Assembly (NCBI RefSeq): GCF_003853415.1
Contig: NZ_QTPP01000001.1
Location: 372,001-436,000 of the forward strand
Direction: 5' to 3'
DNA: 64,000 nt
Source of the DNA: Burkholderia sp. Bp9142
GTDB lineage: Bacteria; Pseudomonadota; Gammaproteobacteria; Burkholderiales; Burkholderiaceae
Positions 1 to 8,676 of this stretch are shown piece after piece. Position 1 is the first letter of the stretch. Each line of letters opens with the position of its first letter. Both the position numbers and the translations under genes were made by a program. Below the pieces are notes generated by a model. The model was not told where the DNA came from. It saw nothing but the letters and a program-made list of their open reading frames with translations, and made no database searches.

Positions 1-2299
1 GCGCGGCCACCGAATCGAGCTTGCGCGTTTCGGCATCGACGGTATCGTTGAAGCGCGCGCCGACGCGATCGAGCAGGTCGGCCGACGTGCTGACGAGCGC
101 ATCGATCGCGGTGCGCTGTTCGGTCGACGCGTGGTTGACCGCGCCGAGCAGCGTCTCGAGCGTCGCGAGCAGGCGGCTGCGTTCCTCCAGCATCGCGGTG
201 TCGTGCACCAGGCTGTCGGACAGGCGCTGGCGCAACTCGGCGACGACGTCGGCCGCGGCCTTCGGCGCTTCCGACGCGGCCTGCACGAGGCGCGAGATCT
301 CGTTGATCGTGTCGCTTGCGTGCACCTGCGCCTGCGCGGTGATGTCGTTCGCGGTGCGGGTCAGCGTGTCGCAGATGTCCTGCTGGCGTGTCGCGGCCTG
401 TGCGCTCGTCTGCGCCCATTCGTCGCGCAGCGCGGCAGCCATCGCGGCGAGCGAGTCGTTCCACGCGGACAGGCGTTCTTCGTCGCGCGCGGCCAGTTGC
501 GTCTGCAGGCCCGCATGCGAATCGCGAATCGTCGACAGCAGGTCGTTCGAGCGTTGTTCGAATGTAGACGCTTGTGCGGTCAGATCGCGCGTCGTCCGTG
601 CAAGCGCGTCGCAGATTTCCTGCTGACGGCCTGCACTGTGCACGCCTGCGCGTTGCCATTCGTCGCCGAGCTTCGTCGCCATTGCCGCCAGCGAGCCGTT
701 CCATGCCGACAGGCGTTCTTCGTCGCGTGCGGCCAGTTGCGTCTGCAGCCCCGCATGCGAATCGCGGATCGTCGACAGCAGGTCGTTCGAGCGTTGTTCG
801 AATGTAGACGCTTGTGCGGTCAGATCGCGCGTCGTCTGTGCAAGCGCGTCGCAGATTTCCTGCTGACGGCCCGCACTGTGCACGCCCGCGCGTTGCCATT
901 CGTCGCCGAGCTTCGAGGCCATCGCGGTCAGCGAAGCATGCCATGCCGACAGGCGCTCCTCGTCGCGCGCGGCCAGTTGCGTCTGCAGCCCCGCCTGCGA
1001 CTCGCGCATCGCGTCGAGCGTCGCGGCCGAATGCCGCTCGAACGTCGCGGCGGCTTCGCCCAGCGCCTGCGCATGCTGGCCGGCCAGCGTCTCGCCGACC
1101 TGCTCCTGACGCGCGAGCGCGTCGCGCCATGCGTCGGACAGGCGGCGTTCGGTCGATTCGAGGCGCGTCGCGACGCCGTCGAGCAGGTCCGTCGAGCGCT
1201 GCGCGAAGGTGTCGGTGAACTGGCCGAGCGTCGTCTGCAACTGCTGCGCGACGGCGTCGCCCGCGCGGCGCTGCTCGTCGAGCGCGCGGTTCCATACGGC
1301 CGTCACGTTCCCGGTGGTCTTCTCGAAACCGTCCGTCAGCCCGTCGAGCTGACGTTGCACCGCACCCGTCACCGTGTCGCGCAGCGCGGCCATCTCCTGC
1401 GCGAGCCCCGTCATCGTCGCCGCGACGACCGGCTGCAGCGCGGCACCGGCCACGCGCGCGCTCTCGGCGGCACTTTCCTTCAGCGCATCGCCGACGTTCG
1501 ATGCCAGGCCCGCATACGCGCGCTCGGTGCGATCGAAGAACGCCTGCTGGCTTTCGATCTGGCGATCGTGCAGCGCAACGCTGCGCGCCTCGAGCGTCGT
1601 CATCATCGTCTGCAGCCGGTCGACCAGCGCCGGCATCACGTCGGCCTGGCGCTGCAGCAGCCGGAACGATTCGTCGCGCTGGTGCGCGGACGAATGCACG
1701 CGCAGCGTCGTCGCGATCCTCGCGTCGAGCTGCTGGCCCGCGTCGATCCGTTCGCGGCGCACGAGCGCGGACAGGAGGCCGAGCATCGCGGACGTCGCGA
1801 CGCCCGCGATCGACGTGCCGAACGCGAAGCCGAGGCCCTTCACCGGCGCGATCAGCGAGGCGCGGATCGCGTCGAGGTCGGTCGCGCTTTCAAGCGCGGC
1901 GCCCGTGCCCTTCAGCGTCACGACCATCCCGAGCAGCGTGCCGAGCATGCCGAGCAGCACGAGCAGGCCGACGAGATACGGCGTCAGCGACGGGCCCGGC
2001 AGCGCGACGCGCGCGCCTTCGACACGCGCACGCACGGCGCCGCGCAGGCCCGGGGGCAGCGTATCGAGCCACGTGTCGAGCCGCGCCGGCGGTTCGGTCA
2101 GGCCGGCCACCGCGCGCGACAGCGTGGCGGTCGCCTGCCGGTAGCGCAGCAGTTCCCACGCGCCGGCGACGTAGCACGCGCCGATCAGCAGCGTGACGGC
2201 CGTCGCGAGCGGGTTCGACGCGACATAGCCGACGCCGATCCAGCACACTGCGAGCAAACCGGCGATGAAGACAACGAGATCAAGACGAATTCTGGACAT
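1..2299 (-). CDS. DUF802-type membrane-anchored coiled-coil protein (partial, C-terminus off the left edge)
   Basis: The reading frame stays open from the ATG at 2299 to the window edge, giving at least 766 residues without the C-terminus. The N-terminus (MSRIRLDLVVFIAGLLAV) and a segment near residue 105 (YLVGLLVLLGMLGTLLGM) are hydrophobic membrane spans. A third weak span lies near residue 155. The rest is Ala/Gln/Glu/Arg-rich, predicted long coiled coil, and contains tandem 80-residue repeats (about residues 470-710). It lies 10 bp downstream of a DUF3348 gene, the usual partner of DUF802 proteins in Burkholderia. Function is unknown. The membrane anchor plus long cytoplasmic or periplasmic coil suggests an envelope or MotA/TolQ-like scaffold role, which is inference. 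The family name is recalled from the pairing and the architecture. Confidence 0.75.
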   Translation of the reverse strand, partial: MSRIRLDLVVFIAGLLAVCWIGVGYVASNPLATAVTLLIGACYVAGAWELLRYRQATATLSRAVAGLTEPPARLDTWLDTLPPGLRGAVRARVEGARVALPGPSLTPYLVGLLVLLGMLGTLLGMVVTLKGTGAALESATDLDAIRASLIAPVKGLGFAFGTSIAGVATSAMLGLLSALVRRERIDAGQQLDARIATTLRVHSSAHQRDESFRLLQRQADVMPALVDRLQTMMTTLEARSVALHDRQIESQQAFFDRTERAYAGLASNVGDALKESAAESARVAGAALQPVVAATMTGLAQEMAALRDTVTGAVQRQLDGLTDGFEKTTGNVTAVWNRALDEQRRAGDAVAQQLQTTLGQFTDTFAQRSTDLLDGVATRLESTERRLSDAWRDALARQEQVGETLAGQHAQALGEAAATFERHSAATLDAMRESQAGLQTQLAARDEERLSAWHASLTAMASKLGDEWQRAGVHSAGRQQEICDALAQTTRDLTAQASTFEQRSNDLLSTIRDSHAGLQTQLAARDEERLSAWNGSLAAMATKLGDEWQRAGVHSAGRQQEICDALARTTRDLTAQASTFEQRSNDLLSTIRDSHAGLQTQLAARDEERLSAWNDSLAAMAAALRDEWAQTSAQAATRQQDICDTLTRTANDITAQAQVHASDTINEISRLVQAASEAPKAAADVVAELRQRLSDSLVHDTAMLEERSRLLATLETLLGAVNHASTEQRTAIDALVSTSADLLDRVGARFNDTVDAETRKLDSVAA
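470..890. repeat. Tandem 240-bp in-frame repeat inside the DUF802-type gene
   Basis: A block around 470-650 recurs almost base for base at 710-890, an offset of exactly 240 bp. For example, the run gtcgttcgagcgttgttcga occurs at 542 and again at 782. A third, more diverged copy continues to about 1130. In the protein this is an 80-residue unit containing the motifs RDEERLSAW and GRQQEICDAL. The near identity suggests a recent duplication or ongoing homogenisation of the coiled coil. Confidence 0.9.
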
Positions 2300-2309
2300 A
2301 GCGTAGGGA

Positions 2310-3065
2310 TTAGCAGGTACGAAGGGCCGCGAGCAGCCCGTCTACCGTTTGAAACCGGACTTCGAGCTCGGCGAGCAGGATGCTTTGCATCTCGTCGCGG
2401 AACGTGTCGAGCCACGTGCCGGGCGCGAGCGCCGCGGCGGATGGCGCGTCGGCATCGGCGTCGGCCGCCGCTTGCGCGTCGGCCAGCGCCTGCCGCTCCG
2501 CGTCGCGCAGCCGCTCGAAGCGCGTGCCGAGCAGCGCGGGCACGGCGGACAGCAGGCTGCGCTCGCGCGCGCCGAGCACGCGCTCCATGATCGCGTCGAG
2601 CGTCGCGAGCCTCGCCATGCCGGACGAGCGCGCGGCGAGCGCGACCCGCAAGCGGCCGCGCAACTGGCCGATCGCGGTCTCCATCTCCTGCTGCAGGGAC
2701 AGACAGCGCTGGCGGAAGTCCGCGAAGTCGGCCGTGTCGGCGGGCGGCGGCGGCATCTCGCCGGGGCGCCGCCGCGGGCGCGGGCGGTGGGCGGCCGTGA
2801 TCGCCTGCGCGAGGTCGTGGCGCACGCGCGCGCAGTCGCGCTCGGCATCGTAACCGCGCACGCCGGCCGCGACGCCGGGCGGGTTCGCATTCAGCGCGGA
2901 CGACAGCGTGATCGCGTCGGTCCAGCCGAGCCACTGGCTCAGGCGGTCCGACAGCGCCTGCCGGGATTCCGCGACGTCGGCATCGGTCAGGCGCGCGAGC
3001 AGCCGGACGAGCGTCGGGCCGCTCAGTGCCGGGCGCGGGGGAGCTTGCACCATGCTGCAAACCAT
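2310..3065 (-). CDS. DUF3348 family protein
   Basis: The product is 251 residues, Ala/Arg-rich and without signal peptide or membrane span, so probably cytoplasmic. The opening region (GPTLVRLLARLTDADV, then a conserved LSQWLGWTDAI) and the closing LDTFRDEMQSILLAELEVR match what I know of DUF3348 proteins, whose role is unknown. It is followed after 10 bp by the DUF802-type gene, so the two are probably cotranscribed. The start is uncertain: ATG at 3065 or an in-frame ATG at 3053, neither with a convincing ribosome binding site. Confidence 0.75.
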   Translation of the reverse strand: MVCSMVQAPPRPALSGPTLVRLLARLTDADVAESRQALSDRLSQWLGWTDAITLSSALNANPPGVAAGVRGYDAERDCARVRHDLAQAITAAHRPRPRRRPGEMPPPPADTADFADFRQRCLSLQQEMETAIGQLRGRLRVALAARSSGMARLATLDAIMERVLGARERSLLSAVPALLGTRFERLRDAERQALADAQAAADADADAPSAAALAPGTWLDTFRDEMQSILLAELEVRFQTVDGLLAALRTC

Positions 3066-3508
3066 CAAAAAAGGCAGCAGTTTACACGTCGTCGGGTAGT
3101 CGACCGCCAGAATCGGGAAAGCGCCCCGGCCCGGCATGCCGCGCAACCGGCGCGAACGCCCGCCGCACAAGGCTCGCACGCCGGTCGCCAGGCTGGCGGA
3201 CCGCGCCGGCGCGGCCCTGGCGACGCACCCGGCCGCCTTCCGGGGCCGCCCGGGGCGGCGCCGGTCCGGGCCGGCCCTGGTCGCCCGCCTGCGATTTCGT
3301 CACGGACGTGCGGTACCATCGCGACACCCGCCACGCGATCGCGCCCCCAAGCGGGCCCGCGCCGCCATGCAACCGGCGCACGGTCCGCCGGACGCGTGAC
3401 GGATATCCGGCCGATACCCGCGGGTCGCAGGCAGCGCCCCGGAAGACCGGTGCCGCCGCCCATGACAACGTCAGACTGATAACAGACGGGCCCGCCCGAC
3501 CGCACACG
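3066..3508. other. Divergent intergenic region with no gene seen
   Basis: This 443-bp stretch separates the leftward DUF3348 gene from the rightward DUF1444-like gene. It must hold both promoters. It is very GC-rich except for a short A-run at about 3066-3075 and the segment 3080-3110. I found no convincing ORF, hairpin or operator. Confidence 0.5.
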
Positions 3509-4720
3509 ATGATTTCCGACTTCGTCGCGCGCCTGCGCGAGCGTTTCAGCAAATCGCCGACCCGGCAGGACTTCGCCGAACGCCTGATCGCCGCGCTGCG
3601 CGCAACCGGCGACACGCGCGAGTGGCTTCACGATGACGACAAGGGCCGCCTCGTGCAGGCGGATGTCTCGTCGAACATCATCAACCTGCACAACCTGTTC
3701 CGCGACTACGCGGATGCGAAGCCGGCCGAGCGCGAAGCGACGCTGAAGCGCCAGGCGAACGCGATGATGCAGCACGAGATTCCGGCGAACTTCGCGGACG
3801 TCCGCGCGCGGCTGCGCCCCGTGATCCGCAGCGCGACCGAGCGCGGCGTGGTCGCGCTGCAGCTCGCCGGACAGCCCGGCGCGTCGGAGGTCGCGTTCCG
3901 GCCGCTGTGCGAGAACCTCGAGATCGGCATCGCGTACGACGGCGAATTCAGCGTTGCGCGGCTGACGACCGCGCGGCTCGCCGAATGGGGCGTCAGCTTC
4001 GACGCTGCGTGCGACATCGCGATCGACAACCTGCGCGGCGCGTCCTCCGCGCCGTGGGCCGCGTTGCGCGACGGCGTGTTCCTGTCGCAGTTCGGCGACT
4101 ACTACGACGCGGCGCGGCTGCTGCTGACCGACCTGCTGCACCGCCAGCCGATCTCCGGCGCGCCGGTCGTGATGGCGCCGAACCGGGCCGTGCTGCTGCT
4201 CACCGGCGACCGCAACGCGGCCGGGCTCGCGACGATGGTCGAACTCGCCGAACAGGCGCGCGCGCAACCGCGTCCGCTGCCGCCGCTGATGCTGCGCTGG
4301 GACGGCGCCGCGTGGCGGAATTTCATCCCGGCAGGGCTGGAAGCGAAGCTGCACGCGCTGCGCGTGGACGAACTCGCCGGTGATTACCAGGATCAGCGGA
4401 CGCTGCTGGACGGCCTGCACAAGCGGGACGGCACCGACATCTTCGTGGCCACGTACACCGTGTACCGGCGGCAGAACGGCGAGCTGTTCAGCGTCGGCGT
4501 GTGGACCGACGGCGTGCCGACGCTGCTGCCCGAGACGGACATCGTCGTGCTGTACCGCGAAGCGACACGGCAGTCGGCCCACGTGCCGATGGCCGCGCTG
4601 CGCGACGCATGCGGCGACCTGATGACGGCCACCGCGCATCGGCCGGTGCGGTATGAAGTGACGGCGTTTCCGGACGACACCCTGTTCGCGGCCCTGATCG
4701 AGCGGTTTCCGGCGGTGTGA
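3509..4720 (+). CDS. DUF1444 (YtpQ-like) family protein, tentative
   Basis: The product is a soluble protein of 403 residues with no signal peptide or membrane span. It begins MISDFVARLRERFSKSPTRQ. The middle carries the strings LSQFGDYYDAARLLLTDLL and APNRAVLLLTGDRN, which resemble the conserved core of DUF1444/YtpQ proteins. Function is unknown. It appears monocistronic, with an ATG at 3509. The frame is open further upstream, but the homology-like region begins here. The family call rests on motif resemblance only. Confidence 0.6.
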   Translation: MISDFVARLRERFSKSPTRQDFAERLIAALRATGDTREWLHDDDKGRLVQADVSSNIINLHNLFRDYADAKPAEREATLKRQANAMMQHEIPANFADVRARLRPVIRSATERGVVALQLAGQPGASEVAFRPLCENLEIGIAYDGEFSVARLTTARLAEWGVSFDAACDIAIDNLRGASSAPWAALRDGVFLSQFGDYYDAARLLLTDLLHRQPISGAPVVMAPNRAVLLLTGDRNAAGLATMVELAEQARAQPRPLPPLMLRWDGAAWRNFIPAGLEAKLHALRVDELAGDYQDQRTLLDGLHKRDGTDIFVATYTVYRRQNGELFSVGVWTDGVPTLLPETDIVVLYREATRQSAHVPMAALRDACGDLMTATAHRPVRYEVTAFPDDTLFAALIERFPAV

Positions 4721-4850
4721 CGCGCGCGCGTCGAGCGGGGGCCGTGCGTCGGGGCCGTGGATCGGCGCCGCCATGTGCCGGAATGAGCGGCCGTGGCGGC
4801 ATGCACTGCGGGAATGAAACGGCGGTGCGCCCGGGCGGCACCGCCCGTCG

Positions 4851-5489
4851 TCAGATCCCCGCCTTTGGCGCGTTCAGGATCAGCCGCAGCCCGAGCAGCG
4901 TGATCGCGCCGGCCGCGACGCGGTCGACCCATTTCTTCGCGCGCAGGTAGAGCTCGCGCGGCCGGCGGGTCGAGAAGCACAGCGCGACGATCGTGTACCA
5001 GCCGAACTCGACGCCGAACACGAGCGGCGGCAGCGCCAGGTAGCACCACAGCGGCGGATGCTGCGGCAACAGCGCCGCGAAGATGCTGCCGTACCAGATC
5101 GCCGTCTTCGGGTTGCTCAGCTGGGTCGTGAGGCCGGTCCAGAACGACTTGCGCGCGCTGCCGGCGACGACGGCCTGCGGGTCGTCCATCGCGATCGGCC
5201 GGTCGGCGCCGCGCCAGATCTTCGACGCCATGTAGATCAGGTACGCGCCGCCCGCCACCTTGAGCCCCACATACAGCCATTCGACCGCCTGCAGCAGCGT
5301 GTAGAGCCCGGCCAGCGCGACGCCGCCGAACGCGATTCCGCCGACGCCCATGCCGAGCGCGGTAGCCAGCCCGTCGCGGCGTGACAGCCCGATCGAATTG
5401 CGGGCGACCAGCACGAAACTCGGGCCCGGGATCATCGCGCCAAGCCACAGCGCGGCCAGAATGGCGAGTACGGCAGCCGATGCAGTCAT
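4851..5489 (-). CDS. LysE/RhtB family amino-acid exporter
   Basis: The product is 212 residues with about six hydrophobic helices, the standard size for this family. The N-terminal string LGAMIPGPSFVLVARNSIGLSRRDGL is the family signature (MxPGP near residue 20, then R-x-G-x-x-x-A), and SNPKTAIWYGSIFAALLP matches the conserved mid-region. Members export lysine, threonine, homoserine or related amino acids across the inner membrane; the substrate here cannot be inferred. It is transcribed alone and faces the GNAT gene across about 150 bp. Confidence 0.9.
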   Translation of the reverse strand: MTASAAVLAILAALWLGAMIPGPSFVLVARNSIGLSRRDGLATALGMGVGGIAFGGVALAGLYTLLQAVEWLYVGLKVAGGAYLIYMASKIWRGADRPIAMDDPQAVVAGSARKSFWTGLTTQLSNPKTAIWYGSIFAALLPQHPPLWCYLALPPLVFGVEFGWYTIVALCFSTRRPRELYLRAKKWVDRVAAGAITLLGLRLILNAPKAGI

Positions 5490-5641
5490 CGAAGTCTCCT
5501 TGTCAGCGACGCCGAAGCGCCGGCGCCTGCGTGTCGATTTCCGACGGTGAAGCCGATGATTCTGGCACGCTTCGCGGGCCGCCGAAAGCGCCCGTGCGCT
5601 GCTATGCTGGCTGCCGTTCCCGCCACCCCGCCCCGCTACCG

Positions 5642-6106
5642 ATGATCGAAATCCGCGCCGCCCGCTATCCCGACGATGCCGCCGTCGTCGAAGCGATCTT
5701 CCGCGAGTACATCGCGAGCCCGACCGTCAGCCTCGCGTTCCAGGACTACGAGCCTGAACTCGCCGCGCTGCCCGGCAAATACGCGGCGCCGCGCGGGCAA
5801 TTGCTGCTCGCATGGCACGGCGAGCGCGCCGTCGGCTGCGCGGCGTTTCGCGAAATCGACGCGACGACGTGCGAGATGAAGCGCGTGTACGTGCGCCCCG
5901 AAGCGCGTGGGCTGAACGTCGGCCGGCAGCTCGTCGAACGGCTGCTGCGCGATGCGAAGGCGGCCGGCTATGCGCGGATGTGTCTCGACGTGCTGCCCGA
6001 ATTCGTCGCCGCAAGGCAGCTGTATGGTTCGCTCGGCTTCACGCCCGCGCCGCCCGTTGCATTCAATCCGGTGCCTGGCACCGCGTTTCTCGGGCGGGAC
6101 CTGTGA
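5642..6106 (+). CDS. GNAT family N-acetyltransferase
   Basis: The product is 154 residues. The acetyl-CoA site appears as VYVRPEARGLNVGRQLVERLL (R/Q-x-x-G-x-G/A type), followed by the usual C-terminal strand and helix (YARMCLDVLPEFVAARQLYGSLGF). The ATG at 5642 starts directly at the conserved IEIRAARYPDDAA opening. Its stop overlaps the start of the next gene (TGATG), so the two are translationally coupled. The acetylated substrate is unknown. Confidence 0.88.
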   Translation: MIEIRAARYPDDAAVVEAIFREYIASPTVSLAFQDYEPELAALPGKYAAPRGQLLLAWHGERAVGCAAFREIDATTCEMKRVYVRPEARGLNVGRQLVERLLRDAKAAGYARMCLDVLPEFVAARQLYGSLGFTPAPPVAFNPVPGTAFLGRDL

Positions 6107-6696
6107 TGCGCGCGCCGGCCGAGGCGGCCCGTCGGGCCCTCGTTTCGCTGCTCGCCGCGTGGTGCTGCCATACGCAGGCAGCGCCGGCGCTGCCGCCGTC
6201 GATCGCCGCGCAACTGCCCGCCGGCTATCAGCCGTTCCTCGCGCAGCAAGGGCCGGCACTCGACAACGGGCTGCACAACCTGCTCGTCGTCGTGCATCGC
6301 GCGAACGATACGCGCGAGCAGCCTTCGCCGCGTCCGCTCCTGATCTACGAGGAACAGGCGGACCACACCTATCGGCTCGCCGCGCGCAACGATGTCGTCG
6401 TGCTGCGCGCGAACGACGCGCTGCAATGCGACCCGTTCGATCCGGAAGATGCCGCCGACGGCGGGATCGCCGTGAAGGGGCGCTATTTCACGGTGCAGAA
6501 CGACGTTGCATGCGGCCAGCACTGGAGCGATTACGTGACGTTCCGCTACGACCCGCGCACGCATGGCTGGATGTTTTCCAGCCAGATCCATACCGAATCG
6601 TTTCCGCTCGACCCCGACAAACCCGATTTCGTCAGCACGGTGCGTGCCGATGCACGCAAGCCGGTGTCGTTCGATCAGTGGATGCGCAAGGAATAG
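6106..6696 (+). CDS. Secreted hypothetical protein
   Basis: The product is 196 residues and begins with a signal-peptide-like stretch (basic start, hydrophobic LVSLLAAWCC, likely cleavage after HTQA), so it is probably periplasmic. The mature part contains LLIYEEQADHTYRLAARND and GIAVKGRYFTVQNDVACGQHW, a pattern seen in small secreted proteins of unknown function. Two cysteines in the mature region could form a disulfide. Its start overlaps the GNAT stop codon. Confidence 0.75.
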   Translation: MRAPAEAARRALVSLLAAWCCHTQAAPALPPSIAAQLPAGYQPFLAQQGPALDNGLHNLLVVVHRANDTREQPSPRPLLIYEEQADHTYRLAARNDVVVLRANDALQCDPFDPEDAADGGIAVKGRYFTVQNDVACGQHWSDYVTFRYDPRTHGWMFSSQIHTESFPLDPDKPDFVSTVRADARKPVSFDQWMRKE

Positions 6697-6887
6697 AACC
6701 GGCACGCCGCACGCAGCAACACGGGTGCCGGCCCCTCCTTCAACGCGCGCCGGCCCCGCCGGGCAGCACTCGCCTGCACACGCGAACCGGTCTACCATGG
6801 ACGCTCGTCGCCGTTCGGGCACGCGCCGTCGCGGCATGCGGCTTGCGCGTGCACGCTTCCCACGTTGAACCAGCGCAGGAGGACGTC

Positions 6888-8264
6888 ATGACGCAACACT
6901 TCGACGCGATCGTCATCGGCACCGGGCAAGCCGGGCCGCCGCTCGCCGCACGGCTCTCGGGCGCCGGCATGAAAGTCGCGATCGTCGAGCGCGGCCGCTT
7001 CGGCGGCACCTGCGTGAACACCGGCTGCATTCCGACCAAGACGCTGATCGCAAGCGCATACGCCGCGCAGCTCGCGCGGCGCGCGGAAGAATATGGCGTA
7101 TCGGTCGGCCCCGTCAGCGTCGACATGAAGGCCGTCAAGGCGCGCAAGGACCTGATCGCCGGCCGCTCGAACCACGGCGTCGAGCAATGGGTGCGCGGAC
7201 TCGACAACACGACCGTGTTTCAGGGTCATGCCCGATTCGAGCGCCCCGACGCCGTGCGCGTGGGCGACGAGCTGCTCGAGGCCGACCGCATCTTCATCAA
7301 CGTCGGCGGGCGCGCGCAGATCCCGCCGATGCCGGGCCTCGACTCGGTGCCGTACCTGACCAACTCGACGATGATGGACGTCGACTTCCTGCCCGGGCAT
7401 CTCGTGATCATCGGCGGCAGCTACGTCGGGCTCGAATTCGGTCAGATGTATCGTCGCTTCGGCTCGAAGGTCACGATCGTCGAGAAAGGTTCGCGCCTGA
7501 TCCATCGCGAGGACGAGGACGTATCGCAGGCCGTGCGCGAGGTGCTCGCGAACGAAGGCATCGACGTGCAGCTCGACGCGAACTGCCTGAACGCGCGGCG
7601 CGACGGCGACGGCATCGTGGTCGGCCTCGATTGTGCGGGCGGCGGCCGCGAGGTCGCCGGCTCGCACCTGCTGCTCGCGGTCGGCCGCGTGCCGAACACC
7701 GGCGATCTCGGGCTCGAGCAGGCCGGTGTCGCGACCGACTCGCGCGGCTACATCACGGTCGACGACCAGCTGCGCACCAACGTGCCCGGCATCTGGGCGC
7801 TCGGCGACTGCAACGGGCGCGGCGCGTTCACGCACACCGCGTACAACGACTACGAGATCGTCGCCGCGAACCTGCTCGACGACGATCCGCGCAAGGTATC
7901 GGACCGCATCACCGCGTACGCGATGTACGTCGATCCGCCGCTCGGCCGCGTCGGCATGACGCTCGCGGAAGCGAAGCAGACCGGCCGCCGGCTGCTGGTC
8001 GGCACGCGGCCGATGACGCGCGTCGGCCGCGCGGTCGAAAAAGGCGAGAGCCAGGGCTTCATGAAGGTGATCGTCGACGCGGACAGCCATGCGATTCTCG
8101 GCGCGTCGATCCTCGGCGTGACCGGCGACGAGGTCGTGCACGGGTTGCTCGACGTGATGGCCGCCGGCGCGCCTTACACGACGATCAGCCGCGCGATGCA
8201 CATCCACCCGACGGTGTCGGAACTTCTGCCGACGCTGCTGCAGGACCTGCATCCGGTCGACTGA
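6888..8264 (+). CDS. FAD-dependent pyridine nucleotide-disulfide oxidoreductase (MerA-like family, without a mercury context)
   Basis: The product is 458 residues. The N-terminal FAD site reads VIGTGQAGPPLAARL. The redox disulfide CVNTGCIPTKTLIASA is intact. A second dinucleotide site follows (VIIGGSYVGLEFGQMYRRFG), then the FAD-contacting GIWALGDCNGRGAFTHTAYN and a dimerisation domain ending in AMHIHPTVSELLPTLL. This architecture is that of class I flavin disulfide reductases. The C-terminus has no mercury-binding cysteine pair and no mer genes are near, so mercuric reductase activity is unlikely. A good AGGAGG ribosome binding site precedes the ATG at 6888. The physiological disulfide or quinone substrate is unknown. 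Confidence 0.85.
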   Translation: MTQHFDAIVIGTGQAGPPLAARLSGAGMKVAIVERGRFGGTCVNTGCIPTKTLIASAYAAQLARRAEEYGVSVGPVSVDMKAVKARKDLIAGRSNHGVEQWVRGLDNTTVFQGHARFERPDAVRVGDELLEADRIFINVGGRAQIPPMPGLDSVPYLTNSTMMDVDFLPGHLVIIGGSYVGLEFGQMYRRFGSKVTIVEKGSRLIHREDEDVSQAVREVLANEGIDVQLDANCLNARRDGDGIVVGLDCAGGGREVAGSHLLLAVGRVPNTGDLGLEQAGVATDSRGYITVDDQLRTNVPGIWALGDCNGRGAFTHTAYNDYEIVAANLLDDDPRKVSDRITAYAMYVDPPLGRVGMTLAEAKQTGRRLLVGTRPMTRVGRAVEKGESQGFMKVIVDADSHAILGASILGVTGDEVVHGLLDVMAAGAPYTTISRAMHIHPTVSELLPTLLQDLHPVD

Positions 8265-8280
8265 AGGACGGGGACGGCCG

Positions 8281-8305
8281 GGGGCGCGCATATTCCGCGC
8301 GCCCC
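8281..8305 (+). terminator. Probable intrinsic terminator hairpin
   Basis: A perfect 9-bp stem (GGGGCGCGC / GCGCGCCCC) with a 7-nt loop lies 17 bp after the reductase stop. There is no long T-run, so termination strength is uncertain. Confidence 0.55.
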
Positions 8306-8326
8306 GTTCGTGCATGCGTTGTCCGC

Positions 8327-8512
8327 GTCGCACCCGAGATCACGGGCGACGCGCAACGGCTCGAACGCGCGAAGCGCTTCATCGTCGACGGGCTCGCGGC
8401 CGGCGCGCTGAAGCCGTCGATCGACCGCACGTTCGCGTTCGACGACATCGCCGGAGCCCATCGGTACATGGAAGCCGGCGCGCAGGTCGGCAAGATCGTC
8501 GTTACCGTCTGA
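8327..8512 (+). pseudogene. C-terminal remnant of a zinc/NADPH-dependent medium-chain dehydrogenase
   Basis: An open frame ending at 8512 encodes RLERAKRFIVDGLAAGALKP, then IDRTFAFDDIAGAHRYMEAG and QVGKIVVTV. This is the typical last 55-60 residues of quinone-oxidoreductase or zinc-alcohol-dehydrogenase proteins (family knowledge). No start codon or N-terminal catalytic and Rossmann domains precede it; the homology begins just after the terminator hairpin of the previous gene. About 270 residues are therefore missing and the piece is a deletion remnant. Confidence 0.75.
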
Positions 8513-8676
8513 GCGTTGGCGCGTCGGGCCTGCCGGCCGGAAACGGCGGCACGCCCGGCGCGCCATCGCATTCCGCACTGATATCCAGTCGAATATTTAA
8601 TTTTCACCCGGGCAAGCGCGCCTTTACCCTTTCGGCATCGCATCACAGGGCCACCGGCCCCTTCTGGAGCATTCCG

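Noticed and set aside
470..1130. CRISPR-like or satellite array
   Set aside because: The repeats are 240 bp, in frame and without spacers; they are protein-coding repeats.
131..2590. An 819-codon open frame on the plus strand at the left end
   Set aside because: It is the antisense shadow of the DUF802-type and DUF3348 genes, which have membrane spans, coiled coil and a sensible gene order on the minus strand.
6888..8264. Mercuric reductase (merA)
   Set aside because: There is no N-terminal metal-binding domain, no C-terminal vicinal cysteines and no other mer genes.
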